Assembly: GCA_041395945.1 (NCBI GenBank)
Contig: JAWKZN010000001.1
Span: 1,860,001-1,924,000 of the forward strand
Direction: 5' to 3'
Length of the DNA: 64,000 nucleotides
Source: Pseudomonadales bacterium
GTDB lineage: Bacteria > Pseudomonadota > Gammaproteobacteria > Pseudomonadales > Azotimanducaceae
Positions 8,873 to 17,508 of this stretch are shown in pieces (position 1 is the stretch's first letter; every line of letters starts with the position of its first letter). Both the position numbers and the translations under genes were made by a program. The notes below the pieces were generated by a model. It made no database searches, was not told the DNA's origin, and saw nothing but the letters and a program-made list of their open reading frames with translations.

Positions 8873-9070
8873 TTACTCCGCCGCGGCGGCCGGGGCTTCC
8901 TCAGCCGCGGCCGGGGCCTTGGCTTTCGGGGCTTCGATGAGCTTGTTGGCCAGCAGGATGGCGGTTTTGGCATCGCCGTTGATGAAGCGGCGATCGGCGC
9001 CTTTCACGGCGAAACGCTCATTGCGCTTTTTGTAGATGGTGTACTCGTCGGTTTTTGCTACGACTTTCAC
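8873..9070 (-). CDS. Small conserved-looking charged protein, function unknown
   Basis: The 65-residue product starts at GTG (9070) with AGGAA six bases upstream. Residues 1-45 look folded and ordered (K-V-V-A-K-T-D-E-Y-T-I-Y-K-K-R-N-E-R-F-A-V-K, then I-N-G-D-A-K). The last 20 residues are a low-complexity Ala/Lys/Glu/Pro tail. Short proteins with a Y-x-x-K-x-R-x-x-R-Y-A-V pattern occur in other proteobacteria, but I know no function. It is a single gene between uvrB and the divergent korAB operon. Confidence 0.65.
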   Translation of the reverse strand: MKVVAKTDEYTIYKKRNERFAVKGADRRFINGDAKTAILLANKLIEAPKAKAPAAAEEAPAAAAE

Positions 9071-9265
9071 TTTGCTTTCCTATGCGGTTTTTCCAAAATA
9101 TTCAGCCAGTTACGGCATTCCCACAGACACGCTCGAGTGCTCCGGGACACCCGGCGGCGCGCACTCTACCACAGCTCAGCCATCAGGGTTATTCCGTCAC
9201 GGCCACTCCCAATTCCAGTTTGATTGCGTAAAATGCGCGCCCGTACATCCCCCACCGAGACTGCC

Positions 9266-11176
9266 ATGCCGGCTAAGAATTTCCCCAGTAAAAAGAGCTA
9301 CGTAGTGCGTTTCGCCGGTGACTCCGGGGATGGCATTCAGCTGCAGGGCCACCAGTTCACGGTTGCATCCGCCATCGGCGGCCACGATCTCTCCACACTG
9401 CCGGACTTTCCGGCGGAGATCCGGGCGCCGACCGGCACCCGCTTCGGTGTCTCAGCCTTTCAGATCCAGTTCGGCGGACGCAGGATCACCACACCGGGAG
9501 ACGAGCCGGATGTGCTGATCGCCTTCAACCCCGCGGCACTGGTAGTGAACATTTCCCGGCTCGCGGACGGTGCCACCATTCTGGTCGATGAAAACGCCTT
9601 CACCGAGCAGCGCCTCAAGCGCGCCGATCTCGACAGCAACCCGCTGGAAGACGGCAGTCTGCGCAGATTCAATGTGATTCCGGTACCCATCAGCGAACTC
9701 ACCATCGAGGCGGTCAAGCCCTTCGGTCTCGGCACCAAAGATTCTCTGCGCTGCAAGAACTTCTGGGCCCTGGGTCTGATGATGTGGCTTTTCGATCAGC
9801 CGCGTGCCTCCACTCAGCAGTGGATCAGCATCCGCTTTGCCGCCGACGAAGCTCTGCGCGATGCCAACCTCGCCGCGCTCAATGCGGGCCACGCTTACGG
9901 CGAGACCATGGAGCTAACCCACGGCCTCACTCAGCATTCCGCCCCGGAAGCTCCGCTGGCCGCCGCGGAATTCCGCACCCTGACCGGTGCAGAGGCCCTC
10001 GCACTCGGACTGCTCGCCGCAGGTGAACTCGCCGACATCGGTCTGATGTTCTGCTCCTACCCCATTACGCCTGCGTCTTCGGTGCTGCATCAGCTCGCCG
10101 GACTCGAAGATGCCGGAGTCAGTACCTTTCAGGCCGAGGACGAGATCGCCGCAATCTGCTCCGCCATTGGCGCCTCTTATGCGGGCAAACTCGGCATCAC
10201 TTCGAGCTCCGGTCCCGGCATTGCCCTGAAAACCGAGGCCATGGGTCTGGCGGTTGCCACCGAACTGCCACTGGTGATCATCAACTCCCAGCGGGCGGGT
10301 CCCTCTACCGGCATGCCGACCAAAACCGAGCAGTCCGACCTCTATCAGGCAGTCTACGGCCGCAACGGGGACACCCCGATTCCGGTGCTCGCCGCACGCT
10401 CACCTTCGGATTGCTTCGATACGGCCATCGAAGCCGTGCGTATCGCGCTGCGCTACATGACACCCGTGATTCTGCTGACCGACGGCTACATTGCGAATGC
10501 CTCTGAGCTGTGGGCAATACCCGATATCGACGCCTACCCGAGCATCAGCCACCGCCAGCCCGGACCCGGCGAATCCGGAAATGCCTTCGAGCGGGACCCG
10601 GAAACCCTTGCCCGAGTCTGGGCAGTGCCGGGAAACCCGGGATTCGTGCACCGGGTCGGTGGCATAGAGAAAGATCTCAATACCGGCAACATCTCCTACG
10701 AGCCGGACAATCATCAGGCGATGACCGATCTGCGCACGAAAAAGGTTGCCAATATTGCCCTGGATATTCCCGAGCAGATCCTCGAGCAGGGTATCGAAGG
10801 GGGATTGGCGGTAGTCGCCTGGGGCTCCACCTACGGGACCGTCTATCAGGCGGTTGCCGAGAGTCTCGAAGAAGGTCTCGCGGTCGCCCAGATCCATCTG
10901 CGGCACATCAACCCGCTGCCGGACAATCTCGGCAGTCTGCTGGAGCGTTTCGAGACCATACTGGTACCCGAGCTGAACACCGGACAACTGGCCACGCTGC
11001 TGCGCGACCGCCTGCTCACCCGGGTCGTACAGTACAACAAGGTCACCGGCCAGCCCCTTACAGTAACCGAGGTCAAAGCCCGGATCGCCCGCCTTGCCCG
11101 GCCACCGGTCGCCGATACCGGCATCGCCTCGAACCCGATCTCCACTGCCACCCGCGTGAAAGGGACAAAAGCATGA
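9266..11176 (+). CDS. korA: 2-oxoacid:ferredoxin oxidoreductase, fused gamma/alpha subunit (KorA-type)
   Basis: This 636-residue subunit has an N-terminal gamma domain (about residues 5-190, opening with V-V-R-F-A-G-D-S-G-D-G-I) fused to the alpha domain with S-S-S-G-P-G and Q-R-A-G-P-S-T-G-M-P-T. This is the two-subunit 2-oxoglutarate:ferredoxin oxidoreductase layout. With KorB it decarboxylates a 2-oxoacid, probably 2-oxoglutarate, to the acyl-CoA and reduces ferredoxin. In-frame TTG (9224) and ATG (9233) codons exist, but the ATG at 9266 begins the family-typical sequence; the ribosome binding site is weak. The stop overlaps korB (ATGA). A 2-oxoisovalerate or pyruvate specificity cannot be excluded. 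Confidence 0.85.
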   Translation: MPAKNFPSKKSYVVRFAGDSGDGIQLQGHQFTVASAIGGHDLSTLPDFPAEIRAPTGTRFGVSAFQIQFGGRRITTPGDEPDVLIAFNPAALVVNISRLADGATILVDENAFTEQRLKRADLDSNPLEDGSLRRFNVIPVPISELTIEAVKPFGLGTKDSLRCKNFWALGLMMWLFDQPRASTQQWISIRFAADEALRDANLAALNAGHAYGETMELTHGLTQHSAPEAPLAAAEFRTLTGAEALALGLLAAGELADIGLMFCSYPITPASSVLHQLAGLEDAGVSTFQAEDEIAAICSAIGASYAGKLGITSSSGPGIALKTEAMGLAVATELPLVIINSQRAGPSTGMPTKTEQSDLYQAVYGRNGDTPIPVLAARSPSDCFDTAIEAVRIALRYMTPVILLTDGYIANASELWAIPDIDAYPSISHRQPGPGESGNAFERDPETLARVWAVPGNPGFVHRVGGIEKDLNTGNISYEPDNHQAMTDLRTKKVANIALDIPEQILEQGIEGGLAVVAWGSTYGTVYQAVAESLEEGLAVAQIHLRHINPLPDNLGSLLERFETILVPELNTGQLATLLRDRLLTRVVQYNKVTGQPLTVTEVKARIARLARPPVADTGIASNPISTATRVKGTKA

Positions 11177-12180
11177 AAGCACTGACATTCAAAGATTTCG
11201 AAACGGATCAGGAAGTGCGCTGGTGCCCGGGTTGCGGTGATTACTCGATCCTCAAAGCGGTGCAGCGGACGCTGGCAGACGCCGGTGCGAAGGCGGAAAA
11301 CACAGTCTTCGTCTCCGGGATCGGCTGCTCGTCCCGCCTGCCCTACTACGTGGCCAGCTACGGATTCCATACCATTCACGGCCGCGCTCCTGCGATCGCG
11401 ACCGGTGTGAAGCTCGCCAATCCCGAGCTCGATGTGTGGGTGGTGACCGGTGATGGGGATGGACTCTCGATCGGGGGCAATCATCTGCTGCATGCCCTGC
11501 GCCGCAATATCAATCTGAACATTCTGCTGTTCAACAACGAGATTTACGGGCTCACCAAGGGGCAGTCTTCGCCGACCTCCCGGCAGGGCACAACGAGCCC
11601 TTCCACACCCCATGGATCGTTCGATGCCCCGGTGAACCCCGGACTGTTTGCCCTCGGTGCAGGGGCATCCTTCATTGCCCGGGCGGTGGACATCGATCAG
11701 AAAGGCTTGCCCGGTCTGCTCAAAGCAGCCCGCAGCCATGAAGGCACTGCCTTCGTGGAGCTCCTCCAGAACTGTATCGTCTACAACAAAGACGTCTTCG
11801 ACGACGTGGTCAACAAGAAGCAGGCGGCCGAAACCCAGATCCATGTGGTGCACGGTCAGCCACTGACCTACGGCAAAGACGCCAGCCGGGGATTGCGACT
11901 GAATCCCCGCAGCCTGCAACTCGAAGCGGTCACCATCGGTGAGGACGGCATCAGCGCATCCGACCTGCTGACCCATGACGAGACCAATCCCACCCTCGCC
12001 CATCTGCTGCTCGGCATGAAGGCGCCGTTCCCCACTGCGATGGGTGTGATCCATCGGGTCCAGCGACCGGCGTTCGACACCAGCTTCTGGCACAACAAGC
12101 CGACCCAGCGCCGGGCCCGGGTGGTCGACCTTCTACGTCATGGCAACATGCTTGACCGAAGAGTCGATCCCAGGGCCTGA
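11173..12180 (+). CDS. korB: 2-oxoacid:ferredoxin oxidoreductase beta subunit (KorB-type)
   Basis: This 335-residue subunit carries the thiamine diphosphate site. It has W-C-P-G-C-G-D-Y-S near the N-terminus (Cys18, Cys21), a G-I-G-C-S-S-R cluster cysteine, the TPP/Mg motif G-D-G-D-G-L-S-I-G-G-N-H, and F-N-N-E-I-Y-G-L-T-K-G-Q-S-S-P-T-S. The cysteines fit the [4Fe-4S] cluster of this family. It is translationally coupled to korA through ATGA, so the products are presumably made one to one. The true start is this ATG; the frame is open much further upstream inside korA. Confidence 0.88.
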   Translation: MKALTFKDFETDQEVRWCPGCGDYSILKAVQRTLADAGAKAENTVFVSGIGCSSRLPYYVASYGFHTIHGRAPAIATGVKLANPELDVWVVTGDGDGLSIGGNHLLHALRRNINLNILLFNNEIYGLTKGQSSPTSRQGTTSPSTPHGSFDAPVNPGLFALGAGASFIARAVDIDQKGLPGLLKAARSHEGTAFVELLQNCIVYNKDVFDDVVNKKQAAETQIHVVHGQPLTYGKDASRGLRLNPRSLQLEAVTIGEDGISASDLLTHDETNPTLAHLLLGMKAPFPTAMGVIHRVQRPAFDTSFWHNKPTQRRARVVDLLRHGNMLDRRVDPRA

Positions 12181-12234
12181 TCGCCCGCGCGCGCCGCCTG
12201 CGCGCGCTGAAATCTGAGGTTTCGATCACATTTT

Positions 12235-12249
12235 GTTACCGACGGTAAC
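12235..12249. promoter_or_regulatory. 15-bp perfect palindrome upstream of the efflux-operon promoter
   Basis: GTTACCGACGGTAAC is a perfect hyphenated palindrome (GTTACCG-A-CGGTAAC). It ends seven bases before the predicted -35 box, a position suited to an activator or a second repressor. The symmetry and length are typical of dimeric regulator sites, such as TetR- or MarR-class sites. It is unlike the FadR-type sites downstream. Confidence 0.5.
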
Positions 12250-12256
12250 GAAATGC

Positions 12257-12284
12257 TGGACATTGCCCGTTCACTCTCTACAAT
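12257..12284 (+). promoter_or_regulatory. Predicted sigma70 promoter of the regulator/RND operon
   Basis: TGGACA (-35, 12257-12262, five of six consensus bases) is followed after 16 bases by TACAAT (-10, 12279-12284, five of six). It reads toward the GntR regulator and the pump genes. Transcription would start near 12291, just before the operator-like sequence at 12298. Confidence 0.55.
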
Positions 12285-12297
12285 GCCCCGACCAATC

Positions 12298-12322
12298 TGG
12301 TATGACCATTGTGGTCACGCCA
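12298..12322. promoter_or_regulatory. FadR-subfamily operator-like sites (probable autoregulation)
   Basis: TGGTATGACCA (12298-12308) fits the TNGTNNNACNA consensus of the FadR branch of GntR regulators. TGGTCACGCCA (12312-12322) is a weaker second copy. Together they also form the palindrome TGACCA-TTG-TGGTCA (12303-12317). The site lies just downstream of the -10 box, where a bound repressor would block transcription. The adjacent FadR-type gene is the obvious candidate to bind it. Confidence 0.55.
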
Positions 12323-12364
12323 GCGACTGAAGGATCAGCCAGGATCCTGACATTCAGGTGAACC

Positions 12365-13111
12365 ATGAACGCAACCGTCAAACGCATGCCCAAACACGAT
12401 GAAATCGCCGACAGCCTGACCCGGGACATCCTCCAGGGTCAGTACCGCACCGGCGAGCGCCTGCCATCCGAGCGGGATCTTGCCGCCCGATTCGCCGCCA
12501 ATCGCGGCGCAGTTCGGGAAGCCATGAAGAAACTCGAACAGCTCGGCATTGCTGAAATTCAGCCCGGTGGTGCCCGGGTCACCCCCTTGAACCAGGCGAG
12601 TCTCGATGTGATCGGCTGCCTTCTGTCCCTTGGCGATGTGCCCCAGCCGGACCTGGTCGATCAGATTCTGGTGGTCATTGCGAGCCTGGTGCAGACCGCA
12701 GCGCTCAACGCAGTGCGTAAAGCGGATGACCAGGAACTGCGCGAGCTGCGCCAGCTCGTGCGACCCCTGCACGAAAGCGAACTCGATCCGGAAGCCCATA
12801 TGCAGGCCCGGGTGGACATGATGCATTCCATCATGGCGGCGAGCGGCAATCTGCCCGTGCAGCTCATCGCGCACGCCCTGCTGCAGTTCATGCCGGCCAT
12901 GACACCACTGGATGGGCTGGCGGAAGTGGACCGCGCTTCCCACCGCCGTCTCGCCAAGGCGCTGGATGAGGCGATGGAGCACCGGGACCTCGACCAGATC
13001 GCACGGGTCTTCAACGAACTCTCCGAGCTCAACCGCCAGCAGGCCAGAGGTGCATTCGACGCCTATCGCGCCATGCAGACGCGCTCATTCAAAGAGGTTG
13101 CCACATCATGA
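12365..13111 (+). CDS. GntR-family (FadR subfamily) transcriptional regulator
   Basis: This 248-residue protein has an N-terminal winged helix-turn-helix (G-E-R-L-P-S-E-R-D-L-A-A-R-F then N-R-G-A-V-R-E-A-M-K-K-L-E-Q-L-G, residues 31-62). An all-helical FCD-like effector domain follows. FCD domains often bind carboxylates or acyl ligands through metal or polar residues; the ligand here is unknown. Its stop overlaps the adaptor gene by ATGA, so regulator and pump are co-translated. The operator-like sites in front of it suggest self-repression and ligand-induced efflux. Confidence 0.85.
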   Translation: MNATVKRMPKHDEIADSLTRDILQGQYRTGERLPSERDLAARFAANRGAVREAMKKLEQLGIAEIQPGGARVTPLNQASLDVIGCLLSLGDVPQPDLVDQILVVIASLVQTAALNAVRKADDQELRELRQLVRPLHESELDPEAHMQARVDMMHSIMAASGNLPVQLIAHALLQFMPAMTPLDGLAEVDRASHRRLAKALDEAMEHRDLDQIARVFNELSELNRQQARGAFDAYRAMQTRSFKEVATS

Positions 13112-14265
13112 TCCGTAAACTGCTGATACCCGTGCTGGTCGTCGTCGTTTCGATCTTCGGCGCCGTTACGCTGATGGCAACCAGTCCCGAATTGAAGCCC
13201 TCTTCGGTGGAACCCATCGCCACCGCCGTGCGGGTACGCGAGGTCATCCCGGAGTCCATTCAGCTCACCGTGCACTCCCAGGGCTCTGTGCTGCCGAGTA
13301 CCGAAAGCAATCTGATACCTGAAGTCTCCGGTCGGGTGGTGTGGATGTCGCCCTCCCTCGTCAACGGCGGCTACTTTGAAGCCGGCGCCCCCCTGCTGCG
13401 TCTTGAAGACAATGACTACCGATCCGCACTCGCCCGCGCCCAGGCCAGTCTGGATCGGGCACAGGCAGAGTTCGAACATTCAAGGTTCGAATACCAGCGT
13501 CTCAAGAGTCTCGAATCCCGCCAGCTCGCCAGCCAGAGCCAGATCGAAAACCAGCTGCGTGGATTCAAGGTGCAGGAGGCCGTCCTCCAGGACGCAAAGG
13601 CCGCCTTTGCCCAGGCAAGCCGCGATCTCGCACGCACCGAGCTGAAAGCGCCATTTACCGGACTGGTGAGACAGGAATCTGTGGACATCGGTCAGTTCAT
13701 CAGCCGCGGAGCAGCGATCGCCACCCTCTATGCCTCAGACGAGGTGGAAGTCCGACTGCCCATCGCCGACCGCCAGCTCGCCTATCTCAATCTGCCCGTC
13801 GGGCATCGCGGTGAGCTGCCCCTGGAGCAGCAGCCCAGGGTGGTCCTGAGTGCTGAATACGCCGGCCAGGAACTGCAATGGACCGGCCGCATCGTCCGCA
13901 CCGAAGCCCAGATAGATACCGCCAGCCGGATGGTCCAGGTGGTCGCCCGTGTCACCAACGATCAGCAGACTGTACCTCTGTCCGTTGGCCTGTTTGTCAA
14001 CGCTGAAATCGAAGGTCTGCTGGCAGACAACATCGTGGTACTGCCGCGCAACGTGATGCGCAACGGTGACAGAGTACTGGTGGTGGATGAAGAGAACCGC
14101 CTGCGCTATCGCGACGTGGATACCCTGCGACTGTACCGGGACGAAGTGCTCATCCAGGGTGGACTGAACCGCGGAGACCGTGTCTGCCTGTCGCCCATTC
14201 AGACCGTCATCGACGGTATGCCGGTAGAACCCCTGCCCGAAATCGACTCTGCCACAGCAGTCTGA
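13108..14265 (+). CDS. RND efflux periplasmic adaptor (membrane fusion protein)
   Basis: This 385-residue HlyD/AcrA-type adaptor links an inner-membrane RND pump to an outer-membrane channel. An N-terminal hydrophobic segment (L-L-I-P-V-L-V-V-V-V) anchors it or serves as the signal; there is no lipobox. The biotinyl-lipoyl half (around V-S-G-R-V-V-W-M-S-P) is followed by a coiled-coil hairpin rich in A-Q-A and E-x-R (about residues 105-175). Next come the second lipoyl half (L-K-A-P-F-T-G-L-V) and a beta-barrel domain. It lies between its regulator (ATGA overlap) and the pump gene (24-base gap). No outer-membrane factor is encoded nearby. Confidence 0.88.
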   Translation: MIRKLLIPVLVVVVSIFGAVTLMATSPELKPSSVEPIATAVRVREVIPESIQLTVHSQGSVLPSTESNLIPEVSGRVVWMSPSLVNGGYFEAGAPLLRLEDNDYRSALARAQASLDRAQAEFEHSRFEYQRLKSLESRQLASQSQIENQLRGFKVQEAVLQDAKAAFAQASRDLARTELKAPFTGLVRQESVDIGQFISRGAAIATLYASDEVEVRLPIADRQLAYLNLPVGHRGELPLEQQPRVVLSAEYAGQELQWTGRIVRTEAQIDTASRMVQVVARVTNDQQTVPLSVGLFVNAEIEGLLADNIVVLPRNVMRNGDRVLVVDEENRLRYRDVDTLRLYRDEVLIQGGLNRGDRVCLSPIQTVIDGMPVEPLPEIDSATAV

Positions 14266-14289
14266 TCCGCAGGACGAAGAGGACTCTCC

Positions 14290-17200
14290 ATGCATACCGC
14301 CATCACCTGGTTTACCAAGAATCCGGTTGCCGCGAATCTGCTGATGTTCGTGATGATGGTCGGCGGCATCATGGCGCTGTTCACTGTGCATCAGGAGGAA
14401 TTCCCGAGCATGGACGTGAAGATGGTCACGATCAGCGTGCCCTATCTTGGTGCTGCCCCCGAAGAGGTCGAGCAGGGTGTCTGCATCCGGGTCGAAGAAG
14501 CACTCGATGGTGTAGAGGGCATCGAAAAGATCCAGACCAACGCCTCGGAGAACATCTGCAGCGTGATGGCCCTGCTCTACGAAGACGCGGATCAGATCGA
14601 GTCGCTCAACGAAATCAAGAGCCAGGTGGATGCAATCAATACCTTCCCGGTTGAGACCGAAAAACCCATCGTCTCCAAGGTCACGATCACCAGCGAAGTA
14701 CTCCAGATCGCGCTGCACGGCAACACCAGCGAACGCACCCTGAAGGAACTCGGCAAGGAGCTGCGGGATGAAATCGTTGCCCTGGACGGTATTTCAACCG
14801 TGGAGCTCAAATACGTACGCCCTTACGAAATCTCCATCGAGATTTCTGAAGACACCCTCCGTCGCTACGGCCTGACCCTCGATCAGGTAACCCGGGTGAT
14901 TCGCAGCACATCGCTGGACATGCCCGGCGGCACCCTCAAAACCGAAGGTGGCGACATTCTCCTGCGCGCCAAGGGCCAGGCCTACTGGGGTGAAGAGTTC
15001 GAAAACATCGTGGTGCTGACCCGCAACGACGGCACCCGCATCATGCTCTCCGAAATCGCCGACATCCGCGACACCTTCGAAGAAGGCGATCTCACCGCAC
15101 GCTTCAACGGTAATCCTGCGGTGATCGTGAAAGTCTGGAGAGTGGGGAAGGAAGACGCCATCACCATGGCGGACGACGTGCACGCCTTCCTCAAAGGCTA
15201 CGAAACCACCCTGCCGCAGGGACTGAAAATCTCGATCTGGAACAACGAAGCCGCCAATCTGCAGGCAAGACTCGACACCCTCAACGGTATGGCCCTCTCC
15301 GGCCTGGTGCTGGTGGTGATCGTGCTCGCGCTGTTCCTCAAATTCCGCATCGCCATGTGGGTGGCTGCCGGTGTGCCGATTGCCCTGCTCGGCACCCTTG
15401 CCGTGTTCCCCTACGCGGATATATCCATGAGTTCGATGACCGTGCTCGCCTTCATCCTCGTGCTGGGGATTCTGGTGGACGATGCAATCGTGGTGGGTGA
15501 GCGGGTTTACGCACACGAACAGATGGGTAAGCCGCCGGTACAGGCAGCGATCGATGGCGCCTGGGAGGTATCGATACCCGTGATCTTCGGGGTGCTCACC
15601 ACCATGGCGGCCTTCCTGCCTCTGCTCCTGGCCACCGGACGCATGGCGGGCTTTTTCAGCGTCGTCGGCTGGGTGGTCGTGATCGCGCTGGTCTGCAGTA
15701 TTCTCGAATCCCAGCTGATCCTGCCCTCACACCTGGCTCACCGGAAGCGGGAGAAAGCAACCCGGGGTTTCTCCGTGCGCTGGAACACAATGCAGGGCCG
15801 CCTTTCAAAATGGCTCGAAAACATCGCGGAACATCACTACCAGCCCTTGCTGCGCAAGGCAGTCGACAACCGCTATATCACCGGCGCAATCGGCCTGGGG
15901 GTGCTGATTCTGGCCCTCGCACTGATTGCCAGCGGTCGTGTGGTATTCACCTTCTTCCCCTCGATCGAAGGCGACCGGGTCTACGCCACCCTGGAAATGC
16001 CGGAAGGGGTTTCGGTGGATGTGACTACGCGCGCTGCGATGCAGCTGGAACGCGCAGCCGCTGAGATCGAAGCAGAGCTGCGGGAGATGACCGGTGCGGA
16101 AAGAGTGATCCACAACACCTTCACCAGTATCGGTCTGCTCGCCGATCGTTCTTCCGGCCCTTCGAGCATGCAGCGCCCCGGCCGCAGTCACTTCGGCGAG
16201 GTAGTGATCGAACTCGTTGCCCTGGAAGAACGGGACAATCTGAGCGCAAAAGTCGTCACCCGAATGTGGCGTGAAAAAGTCGGTGCCATTCCGGACGCGG
16301 TGAAGCTGTCTTTCTCCGCCGATTCCTTTTCAGCCGGCGAGCCCATCAACTATGAGCTCTCCCACCGCAGCGTCGACACCATTCGTGAAGCTGCTGCGGA
16401 TCTGCGCGCCGAATTGAGTCGCTACGAAGGTGTTTTCGACATCACCGACTCCTTTCGCGCAGGCAAACAGGAGATCAAACTGACCCTGCTTCCCGAAGCC
16501 AGGAACCTCGGCATCACGCTGAGCGATCTGGCGACCCAGGTCCGCAGCGCCTTCTATGGCTCGGAAGCTCAGCGCATTCAGCGCGGCCAGGATGATGTGC
16601 GGGTGATGGTCCGCTACCCGGAATCCGAACGTTCCTCTATCGGCAATCTGGAAGACATGTACATCCGCACCCCTCAGGGCACCGAAGTTCCCTTCCACAG
16701 TGTGGCCCAGTTCGATCTGGGGCGCGGTTTCTCCACGATCCGCAGGGTGGAGGGACGCCGGGTGATCAATGTGATCGCCGATCTCGATCGCTCCGCGATC
16801 TCTCCCGAAGAAATCAACGCAAGCATTCAGCAGATGGTTCTGCCGAAACTCAAAGCGAAATATCCGGGTCTGAGCGTGCAACTCGCCGGTGAGCAGGAAG
16901 AACGTACCAAGTCCTTCAACGCCCTGTTTCAGGCAGCGCTGCTGTCTCTGATCGTGATCTACACCCTGCTGGCGATCCCGCTGCGCTCCTACCTGCAGCC
17001 CCTGGTGATCATGAGTGTGATTCCCTTCGGCGCGGTGGGTGCGATCGTCGGTCACTGGCTGCTGGGCTATCAGCTCATGTTCTTCTCAGCGCTGGGAATC
17101 GTGGCGCTGTCCGGTGTGGTGGTGAATGCATCCCTGGTGCTGGTGGACTACATCAATCGGCGACGTCGGGAAGGCATGGACCTGGAAGAAGCGGTGCTCA

Positions 17201-17502
17201 GTGCCGGGGTAGTGCGTTTTCGACCGATCCTGCTCACCAGTGTGACCACCTTCGTCGGCCTGGTGCCACTCATGTCGAGCCCCAGCCCTGCCACCAGTTT
17301 CTTCATTCCCATGGCGATCTCACTGGCGTTCGGTGTGCTGTTTGCCACGTTCATCACGCTGTTTCTGGTGCCATCGCTCTACCGGATTGCCGAGGACTTC
17401 TTCGGCTGGGATCCGGTCTCCCAGGGACTTGCGGATGTGCATACTCCACATGACCTGCATCCCGCACCTCAGCACCATGAGGAGCGCTCAAGCGCCGGCT
17501 GA
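14290..17502 (+). CDS. RND-family efflux permease
   Basis: This 1070-residue inner-membrane proton antiporter has the AcrB-like duplicated layout of 12 transmembrane helices and two large periplasmic loops. The proton-relay aspartate pair is present in TM4 (G-I-L-V-D-D-A-I-V-V-G-E, Asp397-Asp398). The N-terminus begins with F-T-K-N-P-V-A-A-N-L-L and the second half ends in the typical S-G-V-V-V-N-A-S-L-V-L-V-D. The sequence resembles HAE1-type drug/solute pumps rather than the heavy-metal CusA branch. The substrate is unknown; the FadR-type regulator hints at an acid or lipid-like inducer. Confidence 0.92.
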   Translation: MHTAITWFTKNPVAANLLMFVMMVGGIMALFTVHQEEFPSMDVKMVTISVPYLGAAPEEVEQGVCIRVEEALDGVEGIEKIQTNASENICSVMALLYEDADQIESLNEIKSQVDAINTFPVETEKPIVSKVTITSEVLQIALHGNTSERTLKELGKELRDEIVALDGISTVELKYVRPYEISIEISEDTLRRYGLTLDQVTRVIRSTSLDMPGGTLKTEGGDILLRAKGQAYWGEEFENIVVLTRNDGTRIMLSEIADIRDTFEEGDLTARFNGNPAVIVKVWRVGKEDAITMADDVHAFLKGYETTLPQGLKISIWNNEAANLQARLDTLNGMALSGLVLVVIVLALFLKFRIAMWVAAGVPIALLGTLAVFPYADISMSSMTVLAFILVLGILVDDAIVVGERVYAHEQMGKPPVQAAIDGAWEVSIPVIFGVLTTMAAFLPLLLATGRMAGFFSVVGWVVVIALVCSILESQLILPSHLAHRKREKATRGFSVRWNTMQGRLSKWLENIAEHHYQPLLRKAVDNRYITGAIGLGVLILALALIASGRVVFTFFPSIEGDRVYATLEMPEGVSVDVTTRAAMQLERAAAEIEAELREMTGAERVIHNTFTSIGLLADRSSGPSSMQRPGRSHFGEVVIELVALEERDNLSAKVVTRMWREKVGAIPDAVKLSFSADSFSAGEPINYELSHRSVDTIREAAADLRAELSRYEGVFDITDSFRAGKQEIKLTLLPEARNLGITLSDLATQVRSAFYGSEAQRIQRGQDDVRVMVRYPESERSSIGNLEDMYIRTPQGTEVPFHSVAQFDLGRGFSTIRRVEGRRVINVIADLDRSAISPEEINASIQQMVLPKLKAKYPGLSVQLAGEQEERTKSFNALFQAALLSLIVIYTLLAIPLRSYLQPLVIMSVIPFGAVGAIVGHWLLGYQLMFFSALGIVALSGVVVNASLVLVDYINRRRREGMDLEEAVLSAGVVRFRPILLTSVTTFVGLVPLMSSPSPATSFFIPMAISLAFGVLFATFITLFLVPSLYRIAEDFFGWDPVSQGLADVHTPHDLHPAPQHHEERSSAG

Positions 17503-17508
17503 TCCGGA

